DNA of 35,530 bases from a virus. The notes under the pieces were generated by a model, which saw only the letters and a list, made by a program, of their open reading frames with translations, was not told where the DNA came from and searched no databases. Below are positions 10,508 to 19,313 of the stretch, in pieces. How positions within the stretch are numbered: the stretch's first letter is position 1; every line of letters starts with the position of its first letter. The translations under genes and the position numbers were made by a program. The stretch covers positions 1 to 35,530 of IMG/VR virus record IMGVR_UViG_3300000385_000014, one strand, 5' to 3'.

Positions 10508-10689
10508 ATGACTCCGCCCTAAAAAGAAAGAATGTAGGTCTCGTAAGTCACGACAAAAATGCTCTTTTAGCAGCTAAAGCTAAAAAAGCGCAGGCAGAAA
10601 AGATGAAAACTCTGGAGAAAAAAATAGAATCTATGGAAAAAGAAATACAAAATCTCCGAAGATTAGTAGAGGATCGCCAAAATGTCTAA
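10504..10689 (+). CDS. Small basic coiled-coil protein
   Basis: A 61-residue protein. The first 20 residues are polar and extended (NDSALKRKNVGLVSHDKN). The rest is a strongly helical, highly charged stretch (AAKAKKAQAEKMKTLEKKIE, then SMEKEIQNLRRLVEDRQNV) with a heptad pattern of L/M/I/V positions typical of a dimeric or trimeric coiled coil. It overlaps the DUF4815 gene by 4 bases (ATGA) and the S74 fibre gene by 8 bases, so translation is probably coupled on both sides. I do not recognise a named family. Its place between a baseplate protein and the first fibre, plus the coiled coil, suggests a linker, trimeriser or assembly helper, but that is inference. The tight double overlap and good coding character argue that it is a real gene. 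Confidence 0.7.
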   Translation: MNDSALKRKNVGLVSHDKNALLAAKAKKAQAEKMKTLEKKIESMEKEIQNLRRLVEDRQNV

Positions 10690-11977
10690 GAATATAAGTG
10701 ATGTTGCTGTAACAGATACATTTCAGGTCTGGTTAGACAAGACTAACGAATTGGCGGAGGCTTTTGCGACCACAGTAACACTAGATGAACCTAATATAGG
10801 CAACGTCAGTTTAACTGGAGATTTGTCAATATTACCCATAGAAGATAGCCCTAGTATATTAAATGTCGATCGAATAAAGCACGTTAATACTTTAGAAAAA
10901 GAAATCTTCTTCGATGAAACGTCAATTTATGTCGAAGGAAGAGCAGTTATAGCTAGAAGCATAAACGAAGGTATTCCTGGCATACCAAGAAGATTGGATT
11001 TTATACAAAGAGGCGGAGAAGCTCCTATAACATGGACAGTTGGTCCTGAAGATATTTTTGGTGGAGAAGAAGTCGGTACTCAATATAATCAAAGATTTTC
11101 TATTACAGCTCCAGGATTTATTAGCGATCTCGACGTTTCTTTATACATCGATTTACTCGGTGAAGATCAGACTGCTATTGCAAATGGGAAAAACTTAAAG
11201 CTGTCGAATGACCTATTGCAAAATAATATTGGCGTTAAGGACACTGAAGGCAATGCACTCACTGCTACTAGGTTTCAAACTCCAGTAACGTTATCATTTA
11301 GCGGAGACATAGTAACTCAAAATATACCATTGAGCGGCGACGAATCGGCGATAGACGACGGGTCAGTCAGCATTCCAATTACGTTAAATGGAGGTCAAGT
11401 TGATAAGTGGATTAACGCTAAAACACTAAACTTTACCGGAGACGTTACTGGATCAGCTACCATTAATGGAGATTTAGGCACTAACAACGAAATTGAAGTT
11501 GAAATGACTGTTGTCGACGATGAGCATAATCATGTCATAGGTAATGTTGATGGGCTTACTGATGCGCTTGACGCAAAAGTTAGTGTTGCGGGCGATAGCA
11601 TGACAGGTAACTTGACTGTAGGAAACACTACAAACGGAGTTCGGGTTGGCACTAACGGAACTATCGTAGCAACGGGAGATATCACCGCCTTTGGTAGCTT
11701 CTCAGATATATCACGAAAAGAGAATATTAAAAAAATAGAAAACGCACTTGATAAAATAGAGCAGATTAGTGGATATACATTTAACTACATAGGTGATGAC
11801 ACAAGAGTGTCTGGTGTGATTGCTCAAGAAGTTGAAGAAGTTTTACCAGAAGTAGTTTATGACACCATTGATAACCAAGGCAATGATACGAAAGCAGTTC
11901 GATACGGTAACATGATGGGCTTGATTATTGAAGCAATCAAAGAACTTCGACAAGAAATAGAAACTTTAAAGAATTAA
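10682..11977 (+). CDS. Tail fibre protein with C-terminal S74 intramolecular chaperone/autoprotease domain
   Basis: A 431-residue fibre. The N-terminus (ISDVAVTDTFQVWLDKTNEL) matches the attachment motif of marine myovirus fibres. The middle is repetitive beta structure (LTGDLSI, NFTGDVTGSATINGDLG, VSVAGDSMTGNLTVG). A His-x-His motif (H282, H284; DDEHNHVIG) is of the kind that binds metal in trimeric phage fibres. The C-terminal 91 residues form a Peptidase_S74 domain: SDISRKENIKKI places Ser341 and Lys346 at the family's catalytic dyad spacing, followed by SGYTFNY, GVIAQEVEEVLPEVV, AVRYGNMMGLIIEAIKEL and a final coiled coil. In this family the domain drives trimer folding and is then cut off just before the serine, so cleavage is expected between Phe340 and Ser341. 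It overlaps the upstream coiled-coil gene by 8 bases. Confidence 0.9.
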   Translation: MSKNISDVAVTDTFQVWLDKTNELAEAFATTVTLDEPNIGNVSLTGDLSILPIEDSPSILNVDRIKHVNTLEKEIFFDETSIYVEGRAVIARSINEGIPGIPRRLDFIQRGGEAPITWTVGPEDIFGGEEVGTQYNQRFSITAPGFISDLDVSLYIDLLGEDQTAIANGKNLKLSNDLLQNNIGVKDTEGNALTATRFQTPVTLSFSGDIVTQNIPLSGDESAIDDGSVSIPITLNGGQVDKWINAKTLNFTGDVTGSATINGDLGTNNEIEVEMTVVDDEHNHVIGNVDGLTDALDAKVSVAGDSMTGNLTVGNTTNGVRVGTNGTIVATGDITAFGSFSDISRKENIKKIENALDKIEQISGYTFNYIGDDTRVSGVIAQEVEEVLPEVVYDTIDNQGNDTKAVRYGNMMGLIIEAIKELRQEIETLKN

Positions 11978-11989
11978 GGTCTACTAAAA

Positions 11990-14644
11990 ATGGCAGAAAT
12001 TAAGTTTACAGGGTTACCTCGATTACTAAAAGATAGTATAGCTGATAATGACGTATTTGCTATATCAGATATAGACACAGGAACTTCAAATAAGTATACT
12101 TTTGGTGACTTAAAGAATAAGATTATTGAAGATGGGCTTTCTAATAACGCAACAAACTTAGCCTCTTTAATCACGAATCTAAACTCTTCTTTACCCAATA
12201 ACTTATATGCTACGCGCTTGTGGACAGGCTCTGCTTATGAAGAAGGTTCGTACTACTTAAATTATAACAACTTAAATAACAAGCCTACGCTACCTGTCGA
12301 CTTAGTAGACTTAACAAACGTCAATGGATATCTTAGATACGACTCTTCTACAAATAGTGTTGTTTGGGCAGACGAAGGGATAGGTCTTGGTAATGCTAGA
12401 CTTAGAATCACTACAGATAATATTCCCGAAGGATTTAACACAAATAGCAATAGATATTACACGGATGCTAGAGTAGAAGAATATCTTAACGAAAACTTTT
12501 CTCGATTCTTGAGCGAGAGAAGCCTTTCTTTTGATGAAGGAAACGTAATAGACAGTGTGATTGGCGTTGACGGTACGTTTTTAAACGTAGTATCAGCACA
12601 ATCTAATCAAATATTAGTTAGCGACATTTCTCTTTTAAATAACTTTAGAGCTGGCGACGTTCTTAGAATATACGGCGGTAGCACAGATCAAGATTTGGAT
12701 GAAATAGCAGAGTTCACTGATTATAGCGCGACTCTTAGCAAAGTAGGATTCGGCACTGGCGCAGACACAGTAACGCTTGAATATCAGACCTGTATATATG
12801 ATTATGTTACAGGTAAGATAACAGAGCCTTTGACAGCAGGCTCGATTGGCATTGCTCCCGCACCGCCTGCTACTGACGCTATTCAGTCATTTAGTTCATC
12901 AAACTTTATTACCATGACGTTCAATGGCATACCTGAAAATAAAAGTGTTATCGTCTATAGGAAGCAATCGACTGACCAAAATTTCAAATTGGTTGCTGTA
13001 CTTGGACCTAAAGAAATAGCTGCAGGAGCTTGGGTAGACTATTATGCATTTGATTACACGCAATGGTCTGGCAAAAATGAAGCCGATAATGCATTCTTAG
13101 AAGATTCATTAATACACTTCCCGTTCAATCCCGCATCGACTCCAAGACGAGGGTGGGCAGATACTGTTATATCAGAAAATGGAGTTAGGAATAACGGGAA
13201 CGGAACATTTACGATTACTCTTGAAGACTTTCTTTACGTCAACGTAGATGGACAAACCAGCGCTTGTCAGATATGTCATAACGACACGATCAAGATTCAG
13301 AGTGCGATAGATACCAATTCAGCTTCTGGTTTGAAATCGGTTAGACTAAACGCAAAAACGTATGTCTCAGAAAGACTCACTATACCGAGCGGATTTGGCA
13401 TTGAGGGTACTCCTTCGATCAGCAAGATAGTTCGCCTTCCGTGGACAGGTGGTACAACGGTTGACGCTAAAATGATTAGAGCACAATCTACAGCGAATGC
13501 CAATGGTATTACACTCAGTGGATTTGACTTAGATGGAAATATGCCAAATCAAATTCTCTTTGACGACACGGTTGAAGCTAACAGAAACTACACAATCGAC
13601 TTTGGCGAAACCGCAAACAATATTATTATAGATAAGGTAAGAGTTAATAACGTTATAGGCGGTGGTATTTACATCGATAAGCCTTCTGAATTTAAGATTA
13701 ACACAAGCGAAGTTAGAAACAGCGGAATGAGTGATAGACCAGCCAATCTTTTCTCTCCTTTGATTGCTGGCGGTGGTCAACAAGTCCTTCTTACAACATC
13801 TATATTTGAAAACTTTACCGACTATGTTGACGTTTCGCTAACGGACAAAGGTATGGTTACCAGTAATATTGTGACAAATTGCGGAAGCGGTCTGTTCATT
13901 TACGGTTCAAAGTTCTTTGTTTCTTCTCAGAACATTCTGACTGGTCCTAACAACGAATTTTTGCCAAATCCTGATATTTACAACTCTGTTTATGACTCTG
14001 TTAATATTAGCATCGAATTAAATAGCGAATTCGTTAGTGATGTCTATAAGTATCAAGAAAATGGAATAGATTTTGACCTTACTCAAAATGCTAGAAACAA
14101 TATACAATATGAAATATTTAAATTGAGAAAGTCTAGTGTTTCTGGGCAGGAAACCCTGTATGAAGAAATTACGGGCATACCGATTCAGGATATATCAGAT
14201 GCTAATGTACTTCCTAGTGAAGGATCTTTCCAGTTCAGGATCTTAGAAAGCGGTGTAAACGATTTGATAAACAATTATAACTATGATGCGATGATTGCTC
14301 TCGATAGCGATCACGTCGGTTTAGTTTATAGAGCTTCTTTAGAGGAGTATGTTCTTGCTGGTAACTTTTCAGGAACAACGGTGTCGATTTTAGCGAATGG
14401 AAATGTACAATTCATTGTTCCTGAACCGAAATATTTAAGTGTCGGAGCAAACATTACTATGAACAGAACCTCTTTTTCTTCAACCCTTACTATTGGAACG
14501 ATAGTGAGTCTGTCTTCTGTATCAGGATCAACAGCAGTTACCGTTGAGGCGGATTTTGGTACTATAGATAACTTAGGCGCGGATGATGGTTCAATAAATA
14601 TAGTTAATAAATTTACATTAGCTCAAGGAAGGATACTACAATAA
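11990..14644 (+). CDS. Beta-helix (pectate-lyase-like) tail fibre/spike protein
   Basis: An 884-residue protein. Residues 1-50 (FTGLPRLLKDSIADNDVFAI, then GDLKNKI) form a fibre N-terminal module. Near residues 155-166 there is a YYTDARVEEYL motif common in phage fibres. Residues about 430-650 look like a right-handed parallel beta-helix of the pectate-lyase type: DTIKIQSAIDT, then SERLTIPSGFGIEGT, ITLSGFDLDGN, NIIIDKVRVNNVIGGGIYI and MVTSNIVTNCGSGLFIYGS, with rung-length repeats of T/S/N turns. Such folds in phage adhesins bind or cut surface polysaccharide; no catalytic residues can be assigned from sequence alone. A CQICH sequence (Cys426, Cys429, His430) just before the helix formally matches CXXCH. 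The C-terminal 200 residues are beta-rich and unrecognised. The ribosome site TTAAGGT lies in the 12-base gap after the S74 fibre. Confidence 0.75.
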   Translation: MAEIKFTGLPRLLKDSIADNDVFAISDIDTGTSNKYTFGDLKNKIIEDGLSNNATNLASLITNLNSSLPNNLYATRLWTGSAYEEGSYYLNYNNLNNKPTLPVDLVDLTNVNGYLRYDSSTNSVVWADEGIGLGNARLRITTDNIPEGFNTNSNRYYTDARVEEYLNENFSRFLSERSLSFDEGNVIDSVIGVDGTFLNVVSAQSNQILVSDISLLNNFRAGDVLRIYGGSTDQDLDEIAEFTDYSATLSKVGFGTGADTVTLEYQTCIYDYVTGKITEPLTAGSIGIAPAPPATDAIQSFSSSNFITMTFNGIPENKSVIVYRKQSTDQNFKLVAVLGPKEIAAGAWVDYYAFDYTQWSGKNEADNAFLEDSLIHFPFNPASTPRRGWADTVISENGVRNNGNGTFTITLEDFLYVNVDGQTSACQICHNDTIKIQSAIDTNSASGLKSVRLNAKTYVSERLTIPSGFGIEGTPSISKIVRLPWTGGTTVDAKMIRAQSTANANGITLSGFDLDGNMPNQILFDDTVEANRNYTIDFGETANNIIIDKVRVNNVIGGGIYIDKPSEFKINTSEVRNSGMSDRPANLFSPLIAGGGQQVLLTTSIFENFTDYVDVSLTDKGMVTSNIVTNCGSGLFIYGSKFFVSSQNILTGPNNEFLPNPDIYNSVYDSVNISIELNSEFVSDVYKYQENGIDFDLTQNARNNIQYEIFKLRKSSVSGQETLYEEITGIPIQDISDANVLPSEGSFQFRILESGVNDLINNYNYDAMIALDSDHVGLVYRASLEEYVLAGNFSGTTVSILANGNVQFIVPEPKYLSVGANITMNRTSFSSTLTIGTIVSLSSVSGSTAVTVEADFGTIDNLGADDGSINIVNKFTLAQGRILQ

Positions 14645-14645
14645 C

Positions 14646-17600
14646 ATGACTAGCATTACAAACATTAATAACAACAGCTCGGTTGTTAACGTAGGTCGTA
14701 CTACTCCCGTATCTCCTGGTATTCAGCCTTCTTCTCGCTCAATTCCAGTTGTTGTTGCGTCAGACCAAACCGCTATTCCTGTTGAAGAACAAAACAAAAT
14801 TCAGTCAGAAGTAGCACTTTCTCTACTGGGTATTCCTAGAGCAGAAGTTGCGCTAGGTATTTTCGCTGACGTTAATACATATGATGTTAACCCGACTGAG
14901 TGGTCGTCTTCTCCTTCTACTTGGACTAGTGGTTATGGTACGCGACATATTCCTGCTGAAGCGGGCGCGCTTGTTGAAGCGCCTAGAGATCGAGTAGCCA
15001 TTCTTACGTCAAAGCGATTCTTCCGTTATCAGCCTGGTCGTGTATCTGCGGCTACATTCGGTATCAAAAGTACAATCTCAACCAAAGATTTTGCCAAGAA
15101 CCCGATCATTCGTAAATATGGTATTTACGATAATTTCGACGGATACTATTGGGAAACGCGACAAAGCGGAAGAGGCGATAACTTTGCTGTCATACGTAGA
15201 ACACAGTCGCTTCTAAAGACTCCAAATTCAACATTTGGTCTGACTGGGCAAGCGTTAAGGAAGCCTACTACGTCTAGCGCTTCGGGAGAAGTTGTAACTG
15301 CTCAAGTTGACGATTATCGTACCGTAGGCACTCCTCCTGTCGCTGGAGCAGGCGCATTTTCAAGTTCGACATATATCAAGCAGCGAAATAGAATCATTGA
15401 AAATCGCTTGGACGTTGCTCTAGAAGCGCTCTCGACTAATCTAAGCGCAAAGTGTCAGCGAGATGTGAAATACATCATGGATGCTGTTGGCTATGATATC
15501 ACGCTAGGCACAAACTATAACGCAACATTCCAAGGATTAGCTGAAGCAAACTCTGCAGGATATCCTCTAGCCACAGAAGTTGCTACCGCAATCACTAATA
15601 CCGAAAATGCAATTGTTGCACTTTCTGGTGTAGATAATACAGCCGATACCGCAGTAAATAACTTTTTTACAAGACTCAGAAGTATTGCTATTGACTCAGC
15701 TACACGAGTAGAAGCAGTCTCAGATGCAAACCAAACAGGAAGAATAGCGGCACTGAATAGCGTAACATTCGCGGTGCCTACAGGATTAACTGGCTCAAGA
15801 GTAACTGCAAATAGCACGATAGTAACTGAAAGAGAAAATCTTGCGGTTGACGTCAACCAATTCGTTAGCGAGCTTGCAACCCTTCAAACCCATAATGCGA
15901 ATAAATGTACTAGAGACGTTCTATTTACGCTGAATGCTGTTGCGTATGATATTTTATACGGCGGTAACAGCGCGTCTTGGCAAGCAGCACGATTCTTTAT
16001 GTACAACGGATTTTCGCAAAGCGATAAGACTGCCGACTACATCGCTCAAACCGTAGCTGCTTATGGACAACTGAAGACTTTATTAGACGCCGATCTAGCA
16101 ACAGCTGGAGTAGCTCAACCAGAAAGAACAAAAGCTGGTGAGTTAATTGACTTCATAATCGGCGTAATTCAAAATGTTAATATCGATCACCTACCACCAA
16201 AAGTATACCCAGACACTTCTTGGGCAAACGCTTCTTTGACTACAGCACAAACAGCTATAACTCAAAATAAGCAAGCGATCGCTTCTTCTGTGTCGCCAAT
16301 AACTAATCTTACTGCCAATGATAATAAGTGTTTGCGCGATGTTGATTTTTGGATCGATATGTACCTTCAAGATTTTGAAGCTGGTGGAGATGCGCATACC
16401 GCTCTTAATACGAGAAACTACTCTTCGGCTATACTTGATAACAAAGAAGAAGAAATTGAAACGCACTTCAACGTTAAGACCAAATTGCTTGAGTTGTTTA
16501 CGGGCGAAGGCGTCGATGCAGTATTCTACGATAAGCTGCAAACGCTGACTGAAATTCCCATCGCTTTCTTTAGACAAGCAGCACCACAAACTAATCCTAT
16601 CGCTCCAACTTCGTATGGAAGCAAGGCACAACTCGATACACTATTTGATGCGAGAAAGTATTTTTGGGCATATACAGTAACAGAGTCTGGAACTTACGTT
16701 TATGGAGCTGGTGGAGATGGCACTGACGGCGAAACTGTAACAGATCCTGCGGCAATCGTATACTCTAAAAATGGTATAAGCTATACATTAGCAGAAGTCA
16801 AAGACAAGTGTATTCGCGACGTAGTCTACGTTATTGATGGATACAAAGACGACATCTCTGGCGGCGGTAATTTTGCCACAGCATATAACGCGTCTATGTA
16901 TTATCAAGGATCGGGTCTAGCTATTGACAGTCAAGCGATTTCCGAAAAGACTCGACATGAATCTTTACAAACATTAATAAACGCCGACTTGACGAGTGAC
17001 GGCTATTCAGCTTCAGTTACCTCTAAATTTACTACACTATCGAATTTGATTATTAATAACTTTGATATTGAATCGACAAATATCGCAGAAATTGGTAATC
17101 GTGGAGTTGCAGGAAACTTGGTTGCGCTTCGCGACGGCTTGATAATGGTTCATGCGGCTGTGTACGACCCAGCGCTCCTGAAAGAACAGAAGCGTATTAA
17201 AGCTGCGTTGAGCGCGGACACTAATACGATTACTATCTCAGAAGGGCATGTTACGTTTGGTCAGAGGGTTCGTTATTTTGGCGCAGACAACGGCGGTCTA
17301 CTTAACGGAAAACTCTATCAGGTTAGAAGTGCGATTGGACCAAAAGCGAGCCAATTCACTCTTGTAGATCCCAACGACTCAACTGCGATAGTATCAATAA
17401 CAAGCGACGACAGAAACGCTCGAATTCAAATAGTCAATCCGTTCATTTTCCCTGACGTTTACAATCCCGATACATATAGAGCGGATACTGCGTTCCAAGA
17501 TGTTGTTGGTACTTCTACTCCTGAAGACGCAGACGATCCATTTATAGGTAAAGAAGTTGGATATCAGGGATATGATTATCGCGGTATGATGTTCCCCTAT

Positions 17601-19310
17601 ATGTACACCAGCGACGGATTGTTACCTAAAAACGCAGACGCATATGCTATAGGATATATCGATACTGCGAATCCTCTGCAAACTACGGCAGAAGTTAACG
17701 ACATTAAGAATCAAATTGATAGTGTAAACTTTTCGCCAGAATATATCAACTTTATTAGAGACAACGTTAAACCAGAGTATTGGGGCGTATACGAATATCG
17801 CGTTCCAAGATCTCGCTTCAGCACAGACAAGCTGAATGGTAAAGAAAATAATATAGTTTATAGTGATGTTGCTATTGGTCCTGGCGGTAAAGTTCTTCCT
17901 GGACAATCAGTATTGGGCAACGATGGCTTGAATGCGAAAGATACTAGCCTTTACGATTATGACTTCGGCAAAGTTACCATGCTTAAGATCGAATTCTCAT
18001 GGTATGGCGCTGTTGGTGCTCTATTCTTAGCATATGTTCCAGTAAGTAATGGCGAAGCTAGATGGGTGAGAGTCCATCACCTACGAGCATCTAACCAGTT
18101 GAAGATTTCTTCTCTTGGTAATGCGACTCTACCTATTACGTATGGAGTATTCGGAGGAGGCAGTGAAAATACATTAGGTGACGGCGAAGAAGCAACTCCG
18201 ACCGATTATGGCTATGGTAGAAACAGTCATAACTTAGTTAAATATGGCGCTTCTTATTATATTGACGGCGGCGACAGAGGAACAGTTCGTCTATACAGTC
18301 ACACTAATCCAGGGTTAATACCAGCATACGGCACAAACCACTCATTGGGAGCTCCTACTGTAACAGCACCAGACGATGCGATAGACTTACCTTATATTAC
18401 ATTAGGCGCTGGAATAGATCCTTTATTCTATATGTCTGCTAGACTGAAGACAAACAATAGAATCGATCAAAACATTAGAGTAGAGTGGGTTGATGGTCAG
18501 AAGCTGTATCTTTCTTCAGCACCCTCAGGAACATCTGATTTTACGTTATTGCCTGATCGAGCTAACACGGTATACGGAATTGAGACTAAAGAGAATATTA
18601 TTAGCTCTCTAGGTCAATCAGTTAGAAACCGAGTGCAGGTGTATCCAACTAAACTATCTACGGTTAATGTTAATACTGGAGATGGCGCTAAACCTTGTAG
18701 AATGCGAATGAAGAAAACGCCTCTTTTCCAGACTGACGCTGAAGTTACTGGCACATTTAGTTTGACTGAGTCTTATGAAATTACGGGCGAAAACTTACCG
18801 CTGCCTACAACTTCTGTTGATTATCTAGAGGAAGGCGAATCCGTTTACGGATGGTTTAGAGTCTTTGTTGAAGAAAATCGAACAACTGCTTTCGGTAGAT
18901 TATACAGAGAAGCTGCTGAGTATTACTTTGAGTTAGTGGAGTCGTTTAACGGAACAGTTGAGATTGAGCCTTCTATCAATTTCTTGAAAGACGGACGATT
19001 CAACGCTTCTGGTGTTGCGCTAACCACTGTTACAAAAACCACAGAAGAAAAAGAAGGTTTGAGTTCGGTAGTTATCGCTGACGATTCGCAAGTACCTATT
19101 CCCAGAACAGGTGTCGATGTTGCTACGATTTATTTACAGCAAGGGGGCACTGAGCAAATCGAGCTAAATACATACTATGATTACAACAAAGAATACCTTT
19201 CTTTCCCGCTTACGGATATCGCAGAAAGTCTATACTTCTCTGTAGACATAGACTCCCCGAATACGGAAAGCGTAGGTGTAGGAATAGGTGTAACATGGGA
19301 AGAGCAGTGA
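14646..19310 (+). CDS. Giant tail structural/adhesin protein with four Cys-x-Arg-Asp modules
   Basis: A 1554-residue protein. It begins with the marine phage motif SRSIPVVVASDQTAIPV (about residues 31-47), followed by SEVALSLLGIPRAEVALGIF and FFRYQPGRVSAATFGI (about 124-138). A block of four helical modules follows, headed by KCQRDV (Cys270), KCTRDV (Cys421), KCLRDV (Cys562) and KCIRDV (Cys722), spaced 151, 141 and 160 residues. Then comes a small beta module (HVTFGQRVRYFGADNGGLL). From about residue 1090 the protein resumes a backbone shared with the next gene: VTMLKIEFSWYGAVGALFL, ARWVRVHHLRAS, KYGASYYIDGGDRGT and NRVQVYPTKLS. No enzyme motif is seen. It is probably a trimeric peripheral tail protein. 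The stop of the previous gene is one base away, and AAGGAAGG gives the ribosome site. Confidence 0.7.
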   Translation: MTSITNINNNSSVVNVGRTTPVSPGIQPSSRSIPVVVASDQTAIPVEEQNKIQSEVALSLLGIPRAEVALGIFADVNTYDVNPTEWSSSPSTWTSGYGTRHIPAEAGALVEAPRDRVAILTSKRFFRYQPGRVSAATFGIKSTISTKDFAKNPIIRKYGIYDNFDGYYWETRQSGRGDNFAVIRRTQSLLKTPNSTFGLTGQALRKPTTSSASGEVVTAQVDDYRTVGTPPVAGAGAFSSSTYIKQRNRIIENRLDVALEALSTNLSAKCQRDVKYIMDAVGYDITLGTNYNATFQGLAEANSAGYPLATEVATAITNTENAIVALSGVDNTADTAVNNFFTRLRSIAIDSATRVEAVSDANQTGRIAALNSVTFAVPTGLTGSRVTANSTIVTERENLAVDVNQFVSELATLQTHNANKCTRDVLFTLNAVAYDILYGGNSASWQAARFFMYNGFSQSDKTADYIAQTVAAYGQLKTLLDADLATAGVAQPERTKAGELIDFIIGVIQNVNIDHLPPKVYPDTSWANASLTTAQTAITQNKQAIASSVSPITNLTANDNKCLRDVDFWIDMYLQDFEAGGDAHTALNTRNYSSAILDNKEEEIETHFNVKTKLLELFTGEGVDAVFYDKLQTLTEIPIAFFRQAAPQTNPIAPTSYGSKAQLDTLFDARKYFWAYTVTESGTYVYGAGGDGTDGETVTDPAAIVYSKNGISYTLAEVKDKCIRDVVYVIDGYKDDISGGGNFATAYNASMYYQGSGLAIDSQAISEKTRHESLQTLINADLTSDGYSASVTSKFTTLSNLIINNFDIESTNIAEIGNRGVAGNLVALRDGLIMVHAAVYDPALLKEQKRIKAALSADTNTITISEGHVTFGQRVRYFGADNGGLLNGKLYQVRSAIGPKASQFTLVDPNDSTAIVSITSDDRNARIQIVNPFIFPDVYNPDTYRADTAFQDVVGTSTPEDADDPFIGKEVGYQGYDYRGMMFPYMYTSDGLLPKNADAYAIGYIDTANPLQTTAEVNDIKNQIDSVNFSPEYINFIRDNVKPEYWGVYEYRVPRSRFSTDKLNGKENNIVYSDVAIGPGGKVLPGQSVLGNDGLNAKDTSLYDYDFGKVTMLKIEFSWYGAVGALFLAYVPVSNGEARWVRVHHLRASNQLKISSLGNATLPITYGVFGGGSENTLGDGEEATPTDYGYGRNSHNLVKYGASYYIDGGDRGTVRLYSHTNPGLIPAYGTNHSLGAPTVTAPDDAIDLPYITLGAGIDPLFYMSARLKTNNRIDQNIRVEWVDGQKLYLSSAPSGTSDFTLLPDRANTVYGIETKENIISSLGQSVRNRVQVYPTKLSTVNVNTGDGAKPCRMRMKKTPLFQTDAEVTGTFSLTESYEITGENLPLPTTSVDYLEEGESVYGWFRVFVEENRTTAFGRLYREAAEYYFELVESFNGTVEIEPSINFLKDGRFNASGVALTTVTKTTEEKEGLSSVVIADDSQVPIPRTGVDVATIYLQQGGTEQIELNTYYDYNKEYLSFPLTDIAESLYFSVDIDSPNTESVGVGIGVTWEEQ

Positions 19311-19313
19311 TTT

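Noticed and set aside
14593-14600. AATAAATA 46 bases upstream of the 1554-aa gene, as a possible internal late promoter
   Set aside because: One mismatch from TATAAATA and inside coding sequence. The same octamer occurs at 4947-4954 and 22298-22305 far from gene starts, so it is expected by chance in this AT-rich sequence.
16191-16631. 146-codon reverse frame inside the 1554-aa gene
   Set aside because: Low-complexity Ser/Arg-rich product with no ribosome site or family resemblance; the forward frame has clear repeated modules, so this is a shadow.
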